Source: CTSoil-075 sp964292325
GTDB lineage: Bacteria; Bacillota; Negativicutes; DSM-13327
Assembly: GCA_964292325.1 (NCBI GenBank)
Contig: CAXYVG010000047.1
Coordinates: 1-30,391 of the forward strand
Length of the DNA: 30,391 nt
Reading direction: 5' to 3'
Numbering within the stretch: the stretch's first letter is position 1; each line of letters begins with the position of its first letter. Both the position numbers and the translations under genes were made by a program. The notes beneath the pieces are model-generated. The model was not told the origin of the DNA, ran no database searches, and worked only from the letters and a program-made list of their open reading frames with translations. Positions 1-6,206 of this stretch are shown piece by piece.

Positions 1-54
1 AGCGATAGCTAAACGTAACTTGGCTCTTTTTCTTTGGGCTGGTTTAAATTCCAT
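1..54 (-). CDS. N-terminal end of a probable phage/plasmid AAA ATP-binding protein (partial)
   Basis: Only the first 18 codons lie in the window; the gene runs off the left edge. The peptide begins MEFKPAQRKRAKLRLAIA. A basic stretch followed by KLRLA(I/L)A just before the P-loop is how many phage and plasmid AAA nucleotide-binding proteins start, but the Walker A motif itself is outside the window, so this is a family guess. I chose the ATG at 54 because AAAGGA lies about 9 bases upstream; a second ATG at 63 is almost on top of that ribosome binding site. It is the last visible gene of a minus-strand series of small element genes. Confidence 0.4.
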   Translation of the reverse strand, partial: MEFKPAQRKRAKLRLAIA

Positions 55-104
55 ATAACTCATTCCTTTCATTTGCTATTTTGATAATGTCAGAAGATAA
101 ACAT

Positions 105-127
105 ATGGCTTCCACACAGGAAGCCAT
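105..127. other. Perfect 9-bp hairpin between two small genes
   Basis: ATGGCTTCC (105-113) and GGAAGCCAT (119-127) pair exactly around a 5-base loop. It lies between the 38-codon gene and the AAA ATPase start. Neither side has a clear run of T, so it may be an RNA processing or attenuation structure rather than a simple terminator. Confidence 0.5.
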
Positions 128-138
128 TGTTTAATTAA

Positions 139-255
139 TTATGAAGTTTCATCTTTATCTTCTTGTGACTGTTCTTGTTCGACAATGGTTTTTACTACAG
201 CAATTATTACGGAAGCTGCCAACAGTACCATATCCATTATTTTTCGCTTTGACAA
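139..255 (-). CDS. Small single-span membrane peptide, 38 aa, TTG start
   Basis: Not recognised. I propose a TTG start at 255 because GAAGGAGG sits about 7 bases upstream, which is a near-ideal ribosome binding site. The product has a basic start (MSKRKIMD), one hydrophobic stretch at about residues 9-25 (MVLLAASVIIAVVKTIV), and a strongly acidic tail (EQEQSQEDKDETS). This fits a one-pass inner-membrane peptide with the acidic tail on one face. It is in line with the neighbouring minus-strand small genes, 37 bases downstream of the zinc-ribbon gene stop. Holin-like, toxin or regulatory roles are all possible and none is shown. Confidence 0.5.
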   Translation of the reverse strand: MSKRKIMDMVLLAASVIIAVVKTIVEQEQSQEDKDETS

Positions 256-292
256 TAAAACGCCTCCTTCCACATACTCTTTTTACAGAGCC

Positions 293-442
293 TTATCTCA
301 TATACTTATTTTTCTTAAACATATGAGACATTTGATAATTATTGAGCCTGCAAATTGGGCACGGATTAGCAGTAAATTGTACATATTTGAGAAAATATGT
401 ACAATGAAAACAAGGTCTTTTTAATAAAGCAAGCAAATTCAT
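293..442 (-). CDS. Small CxxC...CxxC zinc-ribbon-like protein, 49 aa
   Basis: The start at 442 is set by a strong AGGAGG four bases upstream of ATG; a longer frame from 481 has no such site. The protein has CFHC near residue 11 and CPIC near residue 28, a spacing expected for a four-cysteine zinc ribbon. The rest is basic and hydrophilic. Such small ribbons are common in phage and plasmid gene runs. The function is unknown. Its neighbours are the 38-codon membrane peptide downstream and the 24-codon membrane peptide upstream, all on the minus strand. Confidence 0.55.
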   Translation of the reverse strand: MNLLALLKRPCFHCTYFLKYVQFTANPCPICRLNNYQMSHMFKKNKYMR

Positions 443-470
443 TTTACCTCCTGTTAAACAATGTAAAATA

Positions 471-494
471 ACGTCGCCCAATTATGGACGACGT
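471..494. other. Short inverted repeat upstream of the zinc-ribbon gene
   Basis: ACGTCG (471-476) and CGACGT (489-494) form a 6-bp stem around a 12-base loop, followed by TTT on the plus strand and TTATTTT on the minus strand. A weak terminator or leader structure is possible. Confidence 0.3.
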
Positions 495-586
495 TTCAAT
501 AAGTAACTCGTAATGATTTTTCATCATAGTTAAGTATCCTGAATTTTTCTGATACTTATTTTCATTAATACCATTTCCCCAGCCAT

Positions 587-661
587 TTAAATCATCTTAA
601 AAATCTTTTCTAAGAGTGCCAATATAAGCACTGTTACTAATAGGGATATTGTTTTACTCAT
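587..661 (-). CDS. Very small hydrophobic peptide, 24 aa
   Basis: Not recognised. The ATG at 661 is preceded by GGAGAG six bases upstream. The peptide, MSKTISLLVTVLILALLEKI plus four residues, is one hydrophobic helix with lysines at both ends, the shape of a small membrane peptide, a holin-like protein or a leaderless bacteriocin-like toxin. It stands 49 bases downstream of the 106-codon gene on the same strand. The ribosome binding site and helix-like composition are the only support, so it could be a chance frame. Confidence 0.4.
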   Translation of the reverse strand: MSKTISLLVTVLILALLEKIFKMI

Positions 662-709
662 AATACTCTCCAGCAGTTAAAGGTCATTGCTTCTCGACCT
701 ACTTTACTA

Positions 710-1030
710 CTATTGCTTTAAAATATTTCGTAATTCATCAATCCGCGCTTGATCACCACCACTCACTTCTAACTCTTTTAACTCATTTTCTAAAACTTGT
801 CTAAGAATATTATTTACGTTTCCTATTTTACCATTATTTTTTTCTGCCCCTTGAACAATACTGCCAAAAATATCTGCTAATTCATCCATCGCTCCTTTCG
901 CACCACCTACCGCTACCTTCAAGTTAGCAAAAGCTGCCTCGAGTTCATCACTTGAAGTATTTTCAGTTGGATTGTCTTCATGTTTTACAAAATCACCTAT
1001 TAATACTTGTTCGGTTATGTCCTTTTTCAT
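710..1030 (-). CDS. Hypothetical hydrophilic protein, 106 aa
   Basis: Not recognised. ATG at 1030 follows AGGAGG with good spacing. The protein is acidic with no membrane span or signal peptide. Residues 28-66 (ELEAAFANLKVAVGGAKGAM and on) and 75-105 (heptad-like Leu/Ile with Glu/Lys) look like amphipathic helices and could form a coiled coil. It lies in the minus-strand run of small element genes, between the 55-codon Cys-rich gene upstream and the 24-codon peptide downstream. A structural or regulatory protein of a phage or plasmid is possible, but nothing in the sequence settles this. Confidence 0.65.
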   Translation of the reverse strand: MKKDITEQVLIGDFVKHEDNPTENTSSDELEAAFANLKVAVGGAKGAMDELADIFGSIVQGAEKNNGKIGNVNNILRQVLENELKELEVSGGDQARIDELRNILKQ

Positions 1031-1208
1031 TTTAAAACCTCCTCATATCTTGTCAAATATCAAATATATAAGCATTACGGATATTTTTCATTTACGTTTT
1101 CTTAAAAGCTAAAAAGACGAGCTTATTAACATTTACTGGATTTTTCGAATCCACAAAATGCCACTAATCTCGTCCCTCTAGCAGAAAATATTGTTAGACT
1201 GCTTAGAC

Positions 1209-1376
1209 CTAGTGTTCTACCCAAACAGCAACATGTCTTCGAGTAGGTGAAGCATTACAAATTCCACTCATATCTTCTGGTGGTGTATTAGGCTTCTTAT
1301 CATTCCTCGTGGAACACAACTTAATTACATCCCTTTTTCCACAACACTTACATTCAGGCACCCAACGAATACTCAT
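1209..1376 (-). CDS. Small Cys-rich protein, 55 aa
   Basis: Not recognised. I chose ATG 1376 (MSIRWVPECKCCGKRD) because GAGAGGA lies about 8 bases upstream; a longer frame from 1406 would overlap the preceding gene end and lacks a site. The N-terminal CKCC, a further Cys at about residue 21 and another at about residue 40 could bind zinc. The C-terminal end, HVAVWVEH, is rich in aromatic residues and His. It starts 24 bases after the stop of the 273-codon membrane protein gene, so the two may share a transcript. Confidence 0.5.
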   Translation of the reverse strand: MSIRWVPECKCCGKRDVIKLCSTRNDKKPNTPPEDMSGICNASPTRRHVAVWVEH

Positions 1377-1399
1377 AACAATCATCCTCTCTGTATTTT

Positions 1400-2221
1400 T
1401 TACCATTCATATCCTTCAACTTTTTCAAGTTCATATGAGGCCATAGATTGATATAGCGCAGGAGACACTCGGAAACTCCATATATCTCCAGGCTTTAAAC
1501 TGCTTATATCTGCAGCAACTGAACCTATTCTGTTCTTCGACCCATCAGACAGGTTGAACACGATCGATGCATACTTGAAGGTTTTCTTTGATATATTCTT
1601 GACCTTGCCAACAATGTATCCATTTTGCATACTAGGTTTTTCAACCCATTCAAAATTTTCATTAATTCGTTTGCCAAAATCTGCTTTATGAGCTGATTTA
1701 TATTCTAGATACCATTTATCTAGAGATTTCGGCTGCACCCCTGTATCATAGAATAATAATTCTCCGGTATATGGATCTACAAGAATATCAATTGCACGAT
1801 GTAAACCTGTTAATGTAAATATATGATATTTTTTACCAGATAAATCTAGTTTGTCACCTGGTGATAACGATAGTGGCGTTGTATTCGGCCATTCATGTTC
1901 ACCTAACCAGTCCATTACTAACTTTCTTGCTCCACCAAGAGCGTATTTTGTTGGAGGTTCTTCTTTACTTACAACCTCTTTAGCAGGCTTTGCTTGTGAT
2001 TCTTCAACTTTTGTTACTACCTTGCTGACATTTTTTTCACCATTTGAAGTTCCCGTCATCCCCAAGGCTATTAAAAGAACTATGAATAAACCACCATAAA
2101 TCATCAGTACCCTCGGTCTTGTTTTCTTTTCTCCACATCTAATAACTAGAGCTGGTTTGATAAGACCAACAACCATAGCAATTAAAGAGGCTAATCCTAA
2201 TAAGACTAATAAACCATCCAT
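1400..2221 (-). CDS. Membrane-anchored protein with a C-terminal FxLYD-like domain, 273 aa
   Basis: The start at 2221 follows GGGGAGGG; the longer frame from 2365 would run through two hairpins and has no ribosome binding site. Two hydrophobic helices come first (about residues 3-22 and 37-55, LLVLLGLASLIAMVVGLI and VLMIYGGLFIVLLIALGM), then a Lys/Glu/Pro-rich linker, a middle domain (about 90-190), and a C-terminal part (about 200-273) beginning GYIVGKVKNISKKTFKYA and continuing with a Phe-Asn-Leu pattern, like the FxLYD/DUF3426-type beta-sandwich domains of surface proteins. The outer domain would sit outside the membrane. The role is unknown. The gene is the first of the minus-strand series and lies about 180 bases from the transposase start, so transposon insertion may have removed its original upstream context. 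Confidence 0.7.
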   Translation of the reverse strand: MDGLLVLLGLASLIAMVVGLIKPALVIRCGEKKTRPRVLMIYGGLFIVLLIALGMTGTSNGEKNVSKVVTKVEESQAKPAKEVVSKEEPPTKYALGGARKLVMDWLGEHEWPNTTPLSLSPGDKLDLSGKKYHIFTLTGLHRAIDILVDPYTGELLFYDTGVQPKSLDKWYLEYKSAHKADFGKRINENFEWVEKPSMQNGYIVGKVKNISKKTFKYASIVFNLSDGSKNRIGSVAADISSLKPGDIWSFRVSPALYQSMASYELEKVEGYEW

Positions 2222-2248
2222 ATTTTCCCTCCCCTTAAATATCGTACT

Positions 2249-2266
2249 CTCTCGGAAACTCGAGAG
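2249..2266. other. Leader hairpin before the membrane-anchored protein gene
   Basis: CTCTCG (2249-2254) and CGAGAG (2261-2266) form a 6-bp stem, about 10 bases upstream of the GGGGAGGG ribosome binding site when read on the minus strand. It may stabilise the leader or affect translation. Confidence 0.35.
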
Positions 2267-2274
2267 GTTATATC

Positions 2275-2308
2275 GATCAAGGCTTTTGCCTTGGTCGTTT
2301 TTGTTTTT
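2275..2308 (+). terminator. Rho-independent terminator-like hairpin, plus strand
   Basis: GATCAAGGC (2275-2283) pairs with GCCTTGGTC (2288-2296) around TTTT, with one G-U pair, and GTTTTTGTTTTT follows. It reads as a plus-strand terminator although no plus-strand gene precedes it. It stands about 100 bases before the transposase and could shield that gene from outside transcription. Confidence 0.6.
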
Positions 2309-2396
2309 CCCTCCAGTTTCTACTGAACAGAAAAATAATACTTGACTTTTTGAAATTATCCCCATAATCGCGAAGAAGGCCTTATGTAAGCCTAAT

Positions 2397-3997
2397 TTGA
2401 TTATGGCGGTGATTTTTTTGTTAAAACCTACTCGTTCCCATGAAGATTTTAGAAATTTTGTTAAAGAACAGTTGCAAATTCATTATCTGAGAAATGGGTT
2501 GTCAAACCCGATTTTTTTACAGAAAAAAGCTCTATCTACTGTTTGGTATTCCGATTTATCGATAGTGTCCGAAATCGTACACTATCGATATTCGCTCAAC
2601 CGCGGGACTCCTGCCCGTTGTCCAGTCGATATGTTTCGTTCTTTACTCCTTATGGAAATACTACATGAGCGTTCCATTGACACTTGGGTCAAAACAATGC
2701 GTACATCTCCTATTTTTGCTATTCTAAGTGGCTTTACACCCGGCAATATTCCTGGCGTCGGTACTTTTTATGATTTTATTAGTCGCCTTTGGTTAGCTTC
2801 TTCTGCACATCTTTCTCGCAAGGTCCGTAAGCCCCGGCATAAGCCCAAGAAAGGTAAGAAAAAAGGAGATAAATCACCATTACGCCGACCTGGCATAGTG
2901 AAGCGTTTGGTTGATCGTTATCTTATATATCCACCTAAATTCCACTCACAACCACATGACATTTTCCAAAAGATATTTAAAGAGTGTTTTGTAGTTCCAT
3001 CCACAAAGCACGGTATCCTCGGAGATGTTAATGCTTTCTCGATTGCCGGGGACGGAACCAGTGCCCGCACTGGTGCAAGCCGTTACGGTAAGTTAATTTG
3101 CGATTGCAGAAAAAAGGGTATATATAAATGTACCTGCCCTCGAAAATTCAGTGATCCTGAAGCTTCGTGGGGCTGGGACAGTTACCGCGAAGTGTATTAT
3201 TACGGCCGTACTTTGTATGCCTTTACTGCGGCTGACAGCCCTTATGATTTGCCTGTTTATCTTAATTTTTTCAAGGCCTACAGACATGACAGCTTGTGCT
3301 TTACCTATTCTTTCTTTGACTTTTTACAACGCAATCCTGAATTCACCTTAAAAGAATGTATGCTAGATTCAGCTCATGACGCTTATGCCATCTATAATTT
3401 GCTGCATCGTCATGATGTAACGGCTCTCATAGACCTAAACAAAAGGCGACAAGGAGATTGTTCTTGCGAAGGAACTATTTCGTTTACAAAAGAAGGAATA
3501 CCCCTTTGTCCAGCCAGTCATATCATGGCATACGATGGCTTTTGTAAAGACCGCCAACGCCATAAATGGCGTTGCCCAAAAACTCGTAAAAAGTGGAAGA
3601 GCAATTGTGATTCACCTTGTTCTAAGTCGCCATATGGTCGGGTTTTCTACACAAGGGAAACAGATAATCTCAGATTTTTCACAAGAATTCCTCGGGGTAG
3701 CAAGCTTTTTAAAGAGCGCTTTTGCCGGCGTACTACTGTCGAACGGTTTTTCAAAAGAATTAAGGAAGATTACTCTTTTGAAAGAAAAACTAAGACTCGC
3801 AGCTCAAGAAATTGGTACTTTAGGGCTTTCACCACAGCAATGTGTACGCATGTAGATGCTTGGATTAAGCATTTACAAATTGACATGATCCCTTTAATTT
3901 TGGAGTGGGAATCTGAGGCAATTAATACCGCAGCATAGTTAATTCGTTATGCTGGTAATCCAACAGCCTAGTTTTTTTAAAATGACACAAGCTAGGT
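2397..3997 (+). mobile_element. Insertion sequence carrying a DDE transposase (ends not resolved)
   Basis: A single 512-codon transposase gene with short non-coding flanks. I compared both flanks for terminal inverted repeats and found no convincing pair. The only shared motif, TTTGAAAT, at about 2349 and 4002, is in direct orientation. The limits given are therefore those of the gene plus two downstream hairpins: CAGCATA/TATGCTG (3931-3954, overlapping the transposase stop) and CCTAG/CTAGG (3967-3996). Confidence 0.5.
2403..3938 (+). CDS. DDE (IS4/IS1182-like) transposase, apparently intact, 511-512 aa
   Basis: Cuts and joins transposon ends with an RNase H-fold DDE active site. Candidate catalytic residues: the Asp in IAGDGTSARTGAS (about residue 217), the Asp in MLDSAHDAYAIYNLL (about 322), and the Glu in TTVERFFKRIKEDYSFER (about 459). 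The last has the E-x6-(K/R)-like spacing of IS4-group C1 signatures. The N-terminal part (about 1-110) has the helical pattern of transposase DNA-binding domains. A Cys-rich segment, CDCRKKGIYKCTC, near residue 240 and another at CPKTRKKWKSNCDSPC could bind zinc. I see no frameshift or stop, so it may be active. The start is uncertain: TTG 2397 and ATG 2403 share the frame and neither has a strong ribosome binding site. Confidence 0.85.
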   Translation: MAVIFLLKPTRSHEDFRNFVKEQLQIHYLRNGLSNPIFLQKKALSTVWYSDLSIVSEIVHYRYSLNRGTPARCPVDMFRSLLLMEILHERSIDTWVKTMRTSPIFAILSGFTPGNIPGVGTFYDFISRLWLASSAHLSRKVRKPRHKPKKGKKKGDKSPLRRPGIVKRLVDRYLIYPPKFHSQPHDIFQKIFKECFVVPSTKHGILGDVNAFSIAGDGTSARTGASRYGKLICDCRKKGIYKCTCPRKFSDPEASWGWDSYREVYYYGRTLYAFTAADSPYDLPVYLNFFKAYRHDSLCFTYSFFDFLQRNPEFTLKECMLDSAHDAYAIYNLLHRHDVTALIDLNKRRQGDCSCEGTISFTKEGIPLCPASHIMAYDGFCKDRQRHKWRCPKTRKKWKSNCDSPCSKSPYGRVFYTRETDNLRFFTRIPRGSKLFKERFCRRTTVERFFKRIKEDYSFERKTKTRSSRNWYFRAFTTAMCTHVDAWIKHLQIDMIPLILEWESEAINTAA

Positions 3998-4129
3998 TTC
4001 TTTGAAATGCCCATTTGCAGTATCACTCCATTTGCAACAACTATTTCCAATGTTTTTCTTAGTTAAATCCATTTTTAACCACTATTTAGGTCATATTTCC
4101 CGAGAGACTACATATCAAATTAGACTTTA

Positions 4130-4459
4130 CTACTCAGCCTCGTTTTCCTTCCTGCGTCTGTTCAATATACTCTCTATTACCTTGGCAGAATATCCCCCAG
4201 CTCTTGCAATTTTGGCACGTTCGCGCCGATCTGGCACATGTTTTGCAAGATCAGCAATAAATTCAGGACGATATAAGAGCATTGGGCAATCTATTTTATC
4301 TCCACGAAAATGCTTAAACAATTTGAGCATTGCATCACGTCCAATAAGCTCAAATAATTCTAAATAACTATCATTTAGTGCATCTGCTTCATTACCTTCA
4401 ACGCCAAAGGCTTCATATACCAGCTCATCGTTGATCTTATCAAAATCAATATTAATCAC
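4130..4459 (-). CDS. Mor-like small DNA-binding protein (tentative), 109 aa
   Basis: The start is GTG at 4459 with GGGAGGG about 8 bases upstream. The pattern ELIGRDAMLKLFKHFRGDKI, followed about 35 residues later by RRERAKIARAGGYSAKVIES, resembles the Mor/C phage activators: a dimerisation part built on 'hxxhGxxAhhxLhxxFxG' and a C-terminal helix-turn-helix. The usual GG after the phenylalanine is only partly kept (FRGDKI), so I am not certain. If right, it would activate element genes. It lies between the transposase and the unknown 410-codon gene, with the same orientation as the small genes on the other side of the transposase, so the transposon may separate what was one gene series. Confidence 0.45.
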   Translation of the reverse strand: MINIDFDKINDELVYEAFGVEGNEADALNDSYLELFELIGRDAMLKLFKHFRGDKIDCPMLLYRPEFIADLAKHVPDRRERAKIARAGGYSAKVIESILNRRRKENEAE

Positions 4460-4530
4460 CAGATTGCCCTCCCTTCATATCATTAGTAAAATTATAACAA
4501 TGCAGGAATTATCAATTCAAATCATAAACA

Positions 4531-4572
4531 GGATTCTTTTAGGCTACGTAAAATGTACCTTTTTAAGAATCC
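4531..4572. repeat. 8-bp inverted repeat with wide loop in the 4460-4760 gap
   Basis: GGATTCTT (4531-4538) and AAGAATCC (4565-4572) are exact complements, 26 bases apart. Apart from this and the terminator at 4622-4667, I see nothing else in the roughly 300-base gap between the two minus-strand genes. Confidence 0.35.
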
Positions 4573-4621
4573 AAATAAGGTAATATTTATTCCTATAAGC
4601 ACCGTTTTCACCACTCCTTCA

Positions 4622-4667
4622 AATAAACAAATCCCCTCTGCCAGAATGGGCAGGGGGATTTGTTTAT
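4622..4667 (-). terminator. Strong bidirectional hairpin terminator
   Basis: AAATAAACAAATCCCC (from 4622) pairs with GGGGATTTGTTTATT, with an inner GCC/GGC and a small mismatch (TCT against A), around AGAAT. T-rich tracts follow on both strands. It lies downstream of the 410-codon gene that ends at 4761, so it most likely terminates that transcript. Confidence 0.8.
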
Positions 4668-4760
4668 TGTTATCTATCTTAGAATATATGCCTGAAAGTT
4701 AGGAAGATATGATTGAAAATTACTTAAACAGTAACGATTCTATGTTAATTTTTTACATAT

Positions 4761-5990
4761 TTAATATACATACAATGTTTCACCATCACATATTTCACCA
4801 TATAAAGAATTAATCAAAGAGCGAAAAGGAACAACACTTTTTTCAAAATCATTTAATAACGTCTCATTTGTATTTATTAAATAAAAATATTCACTGCAAG
4901 ACGGACGCACCATGGTTAATGTGCCATTATAATTCTCCAAATTACGTGTAAAATCAAGTATTTTGGTATACATCCATTCTTTTTGACTGCCAATAAATGT
5001 TCCAACTATCTTGAGTTTTATTTCTTCCACAAATTCAAAAACCCTGCGCGAAGAAGCAAGTTCCTTATCATTCATAAAACCTGCAATGTTATATTTTTCA
5101 ATAGCTTCTACGAAAATTTCTTTCATTTGGTCAGACCTTGTTTTATTCTCTACTGCTTTAACTACCGTAGTATCAAGTCCATCACCAAAATCATTTATGC
5201 TTCCATGTGTAAATGGCTCATTTTTTTCTAGCACTGTATTTGTTGTATCACCTGTATACTCGTCATTTTCATCTAATTCACTCAATTTGATCTGACGTTT
5301 ACAGTTTGACTTTTTAGGCCCAATATATTTTCCCAGTCGCCCTTTCACTTCATGTTCTTCATGCCAGCTAACAATGGTCTCTCTACCTTCGTTATTATTT
5401 GACCGATTACAAATAACAAAGTGCCATATTCCTAAAAGAAATGCAGGCAAATATGCATCCATGCTAATCTTAGATAAGTTACATAACTCTGTTTTTGATA
5501 TTGGCTGCCCGTTTGGGCAAACAAAAAAATCTTCTGTATCCATTATACTTTTATCAAATTCAATAAGCTCAATCAATCTCTCAATAAGCCCGATACCTAT
5601 TTCCGCATCAATGAAATTATCTGTGAACTCCTGCATATTGTTAAGTGCAACTTTATATTCAGTTCTTACACTTTTATCAAAAAATTCAATTATTATTGGT
5701 TGCGTAAATGGAATACATTCAGACCTTGTTGCCCCCTGACAATTTTTAAAATTAGATGTTATTTTTTTTAACTTTTTCCTTTCTTGTTCCCTTAATTCAT
5801 TTTTTTGTTTTTCCGGTTCGATGTATCCAGGTTTAGCGACTTTTATCAATCCAGCAAACAGGGTCGGCTCTGATAAATTATCTGATTTGGTTTCATAACG
5901 CTTACGAATCACTATACGTTGCTTTTTAGCCTTTAGAAGCAACGTAAAAAATGTCCCCCCGCAAAGTTTATCATATGTACCTTCTTCCAC
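4761..5990 (-). CDS. Unknown protein with an N-terminal GGTFFTLLL motif, 409 aa
   Basis: I do not recognise a named family. The start is GTG 5990 (MEEGTYDKLCGGTFFTLLLK) because GGGAGGAG lies about 5-7 bases upstream; the frame is open back to 6005. The N-terminal CGGTFFTLLLKAKKQR is a compact glycine-turn plus helix, followed by basic residues and a lysine-rich stretch (about 65-85). The middle part contains CPNGQPISKTELC (about 158) and the end (about 280-410) is helical, with acidic and aromatic residues and no membrane span. I recall similar GGTFF-starting proteins as unnamed accessory-region genes in other Firmicutes but cannot name one. It is divergent from the DUF927-like operon at 6207, with a 12-bp direct repeat between them, so the two may be controlled together. 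No catalytic motif is evident. Confidence 0.7.
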   Translation of the reverse strand: MEEGTYDKLCGGTFFTLLLKAKKQRIVIRKRYETKSDNLSEPTLFAGLIKVAKPGYIEPEKQKNELREQERKKLKKITSNFKNCQGATRSECIPFTQPIIIEFFDKSVRTEYKVALNNMQEFTDNFIDAEIGIGLIERLIELIEFDKSIMDTEDFFVCPNGQPISKTELCNLSKISMDAYLPAFLLGIWHFVICNRSNNNEGRETIVSWHEEHEVKGRLGKYIGPKKSNCKRQIKLSELDENDEYTGDTTNTVLEKNEPFTHGSINDFGDGLDTTVVKAVENKTRSDQMKEIFVEAIEKYNIAGFMNDKELASSRRVFEFVEEIKLKIVGTFIGSQKEWMYTKILDFTRNLENYNGTLTMVRPSCSEYFYLINTNETLLNDFEKSVVPFRSLINSLYGEICDGETLYVY

Positions 5991-6019
5991 CTTATCTCCT
6001 CCCACCTAAAAGAAACCTT

Positions 6020-6061
6020 AGAAACTATAATAACTTTTGACAGTAACCGTAGAAACTATAA
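6020..6061. promoter_or_regulatory. 12-bp direct repeat between divergent genes, possible operator
   Basis: TAGAAACTATAA occurs exactly at 6020-6031 and 6050-6061, starting 30 bases (about three helical turns) apart. TTGACA (6037-6042) lies between the copies. A further inverted repeat CTTGT/ACAAG follows at about 6069-6090. The arrangement suits a regulator binding the same face of the helix and controlling both divergent genes; no binding protein is identified. Confidence 0.45.
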
Positions 6062-6206
6062 AGTAGTTCTTGTAAGTAATCAATCACAAGAGCTTTCTTT
6101 TTTGCAAACAATATTGATTTCAAGTCAGTAACACTCACAACTTTATCATAGCCCGGCTAGGTTTTCAATGTGGGAGAAAATTTTAAAACCGAAAGAAGGA
6201 TTAAAA

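Noticed and set aside
141..326. Plus-strand open frame of 61 codons
   Set aside because: It runs opposite to a better-supported small gene at 139-255 and has no ribosome binding site.
443..526. Minus-strand frame upstream of and overlapping the zinc-ribbon leader (start near 526)
   Set aside because: There is no good ribosome binding site and it crosses a hairpin; it ends within the Shine-Dalgarno of the next gene.
3535..3855. Plus-strand 106-codon frame inside the transposase gene
   Set aside because: It is out of frame with the transposase, whose conserved Glu motif covers the same bases; a shadow frame.
3966..3997. CCTAG/CTAGG motif after the transposase resembling the hairpin at 18822-18864
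   Set aside because: Only 5-7 bases match and the contexts differ; not good evidence for related repeats.
5374..5739. 121-codon plus-strand frame opposite the unknown 409-codon gene
   Set aside because: No ribosome binding site, and the composition is that of a reversed coding strand.
6168..6206. Upstream ATG of the DUF927-like gene
   Set aside because: No Shine-Dalgarno, whereas ATG 6207 has AAGGA at good spacing.
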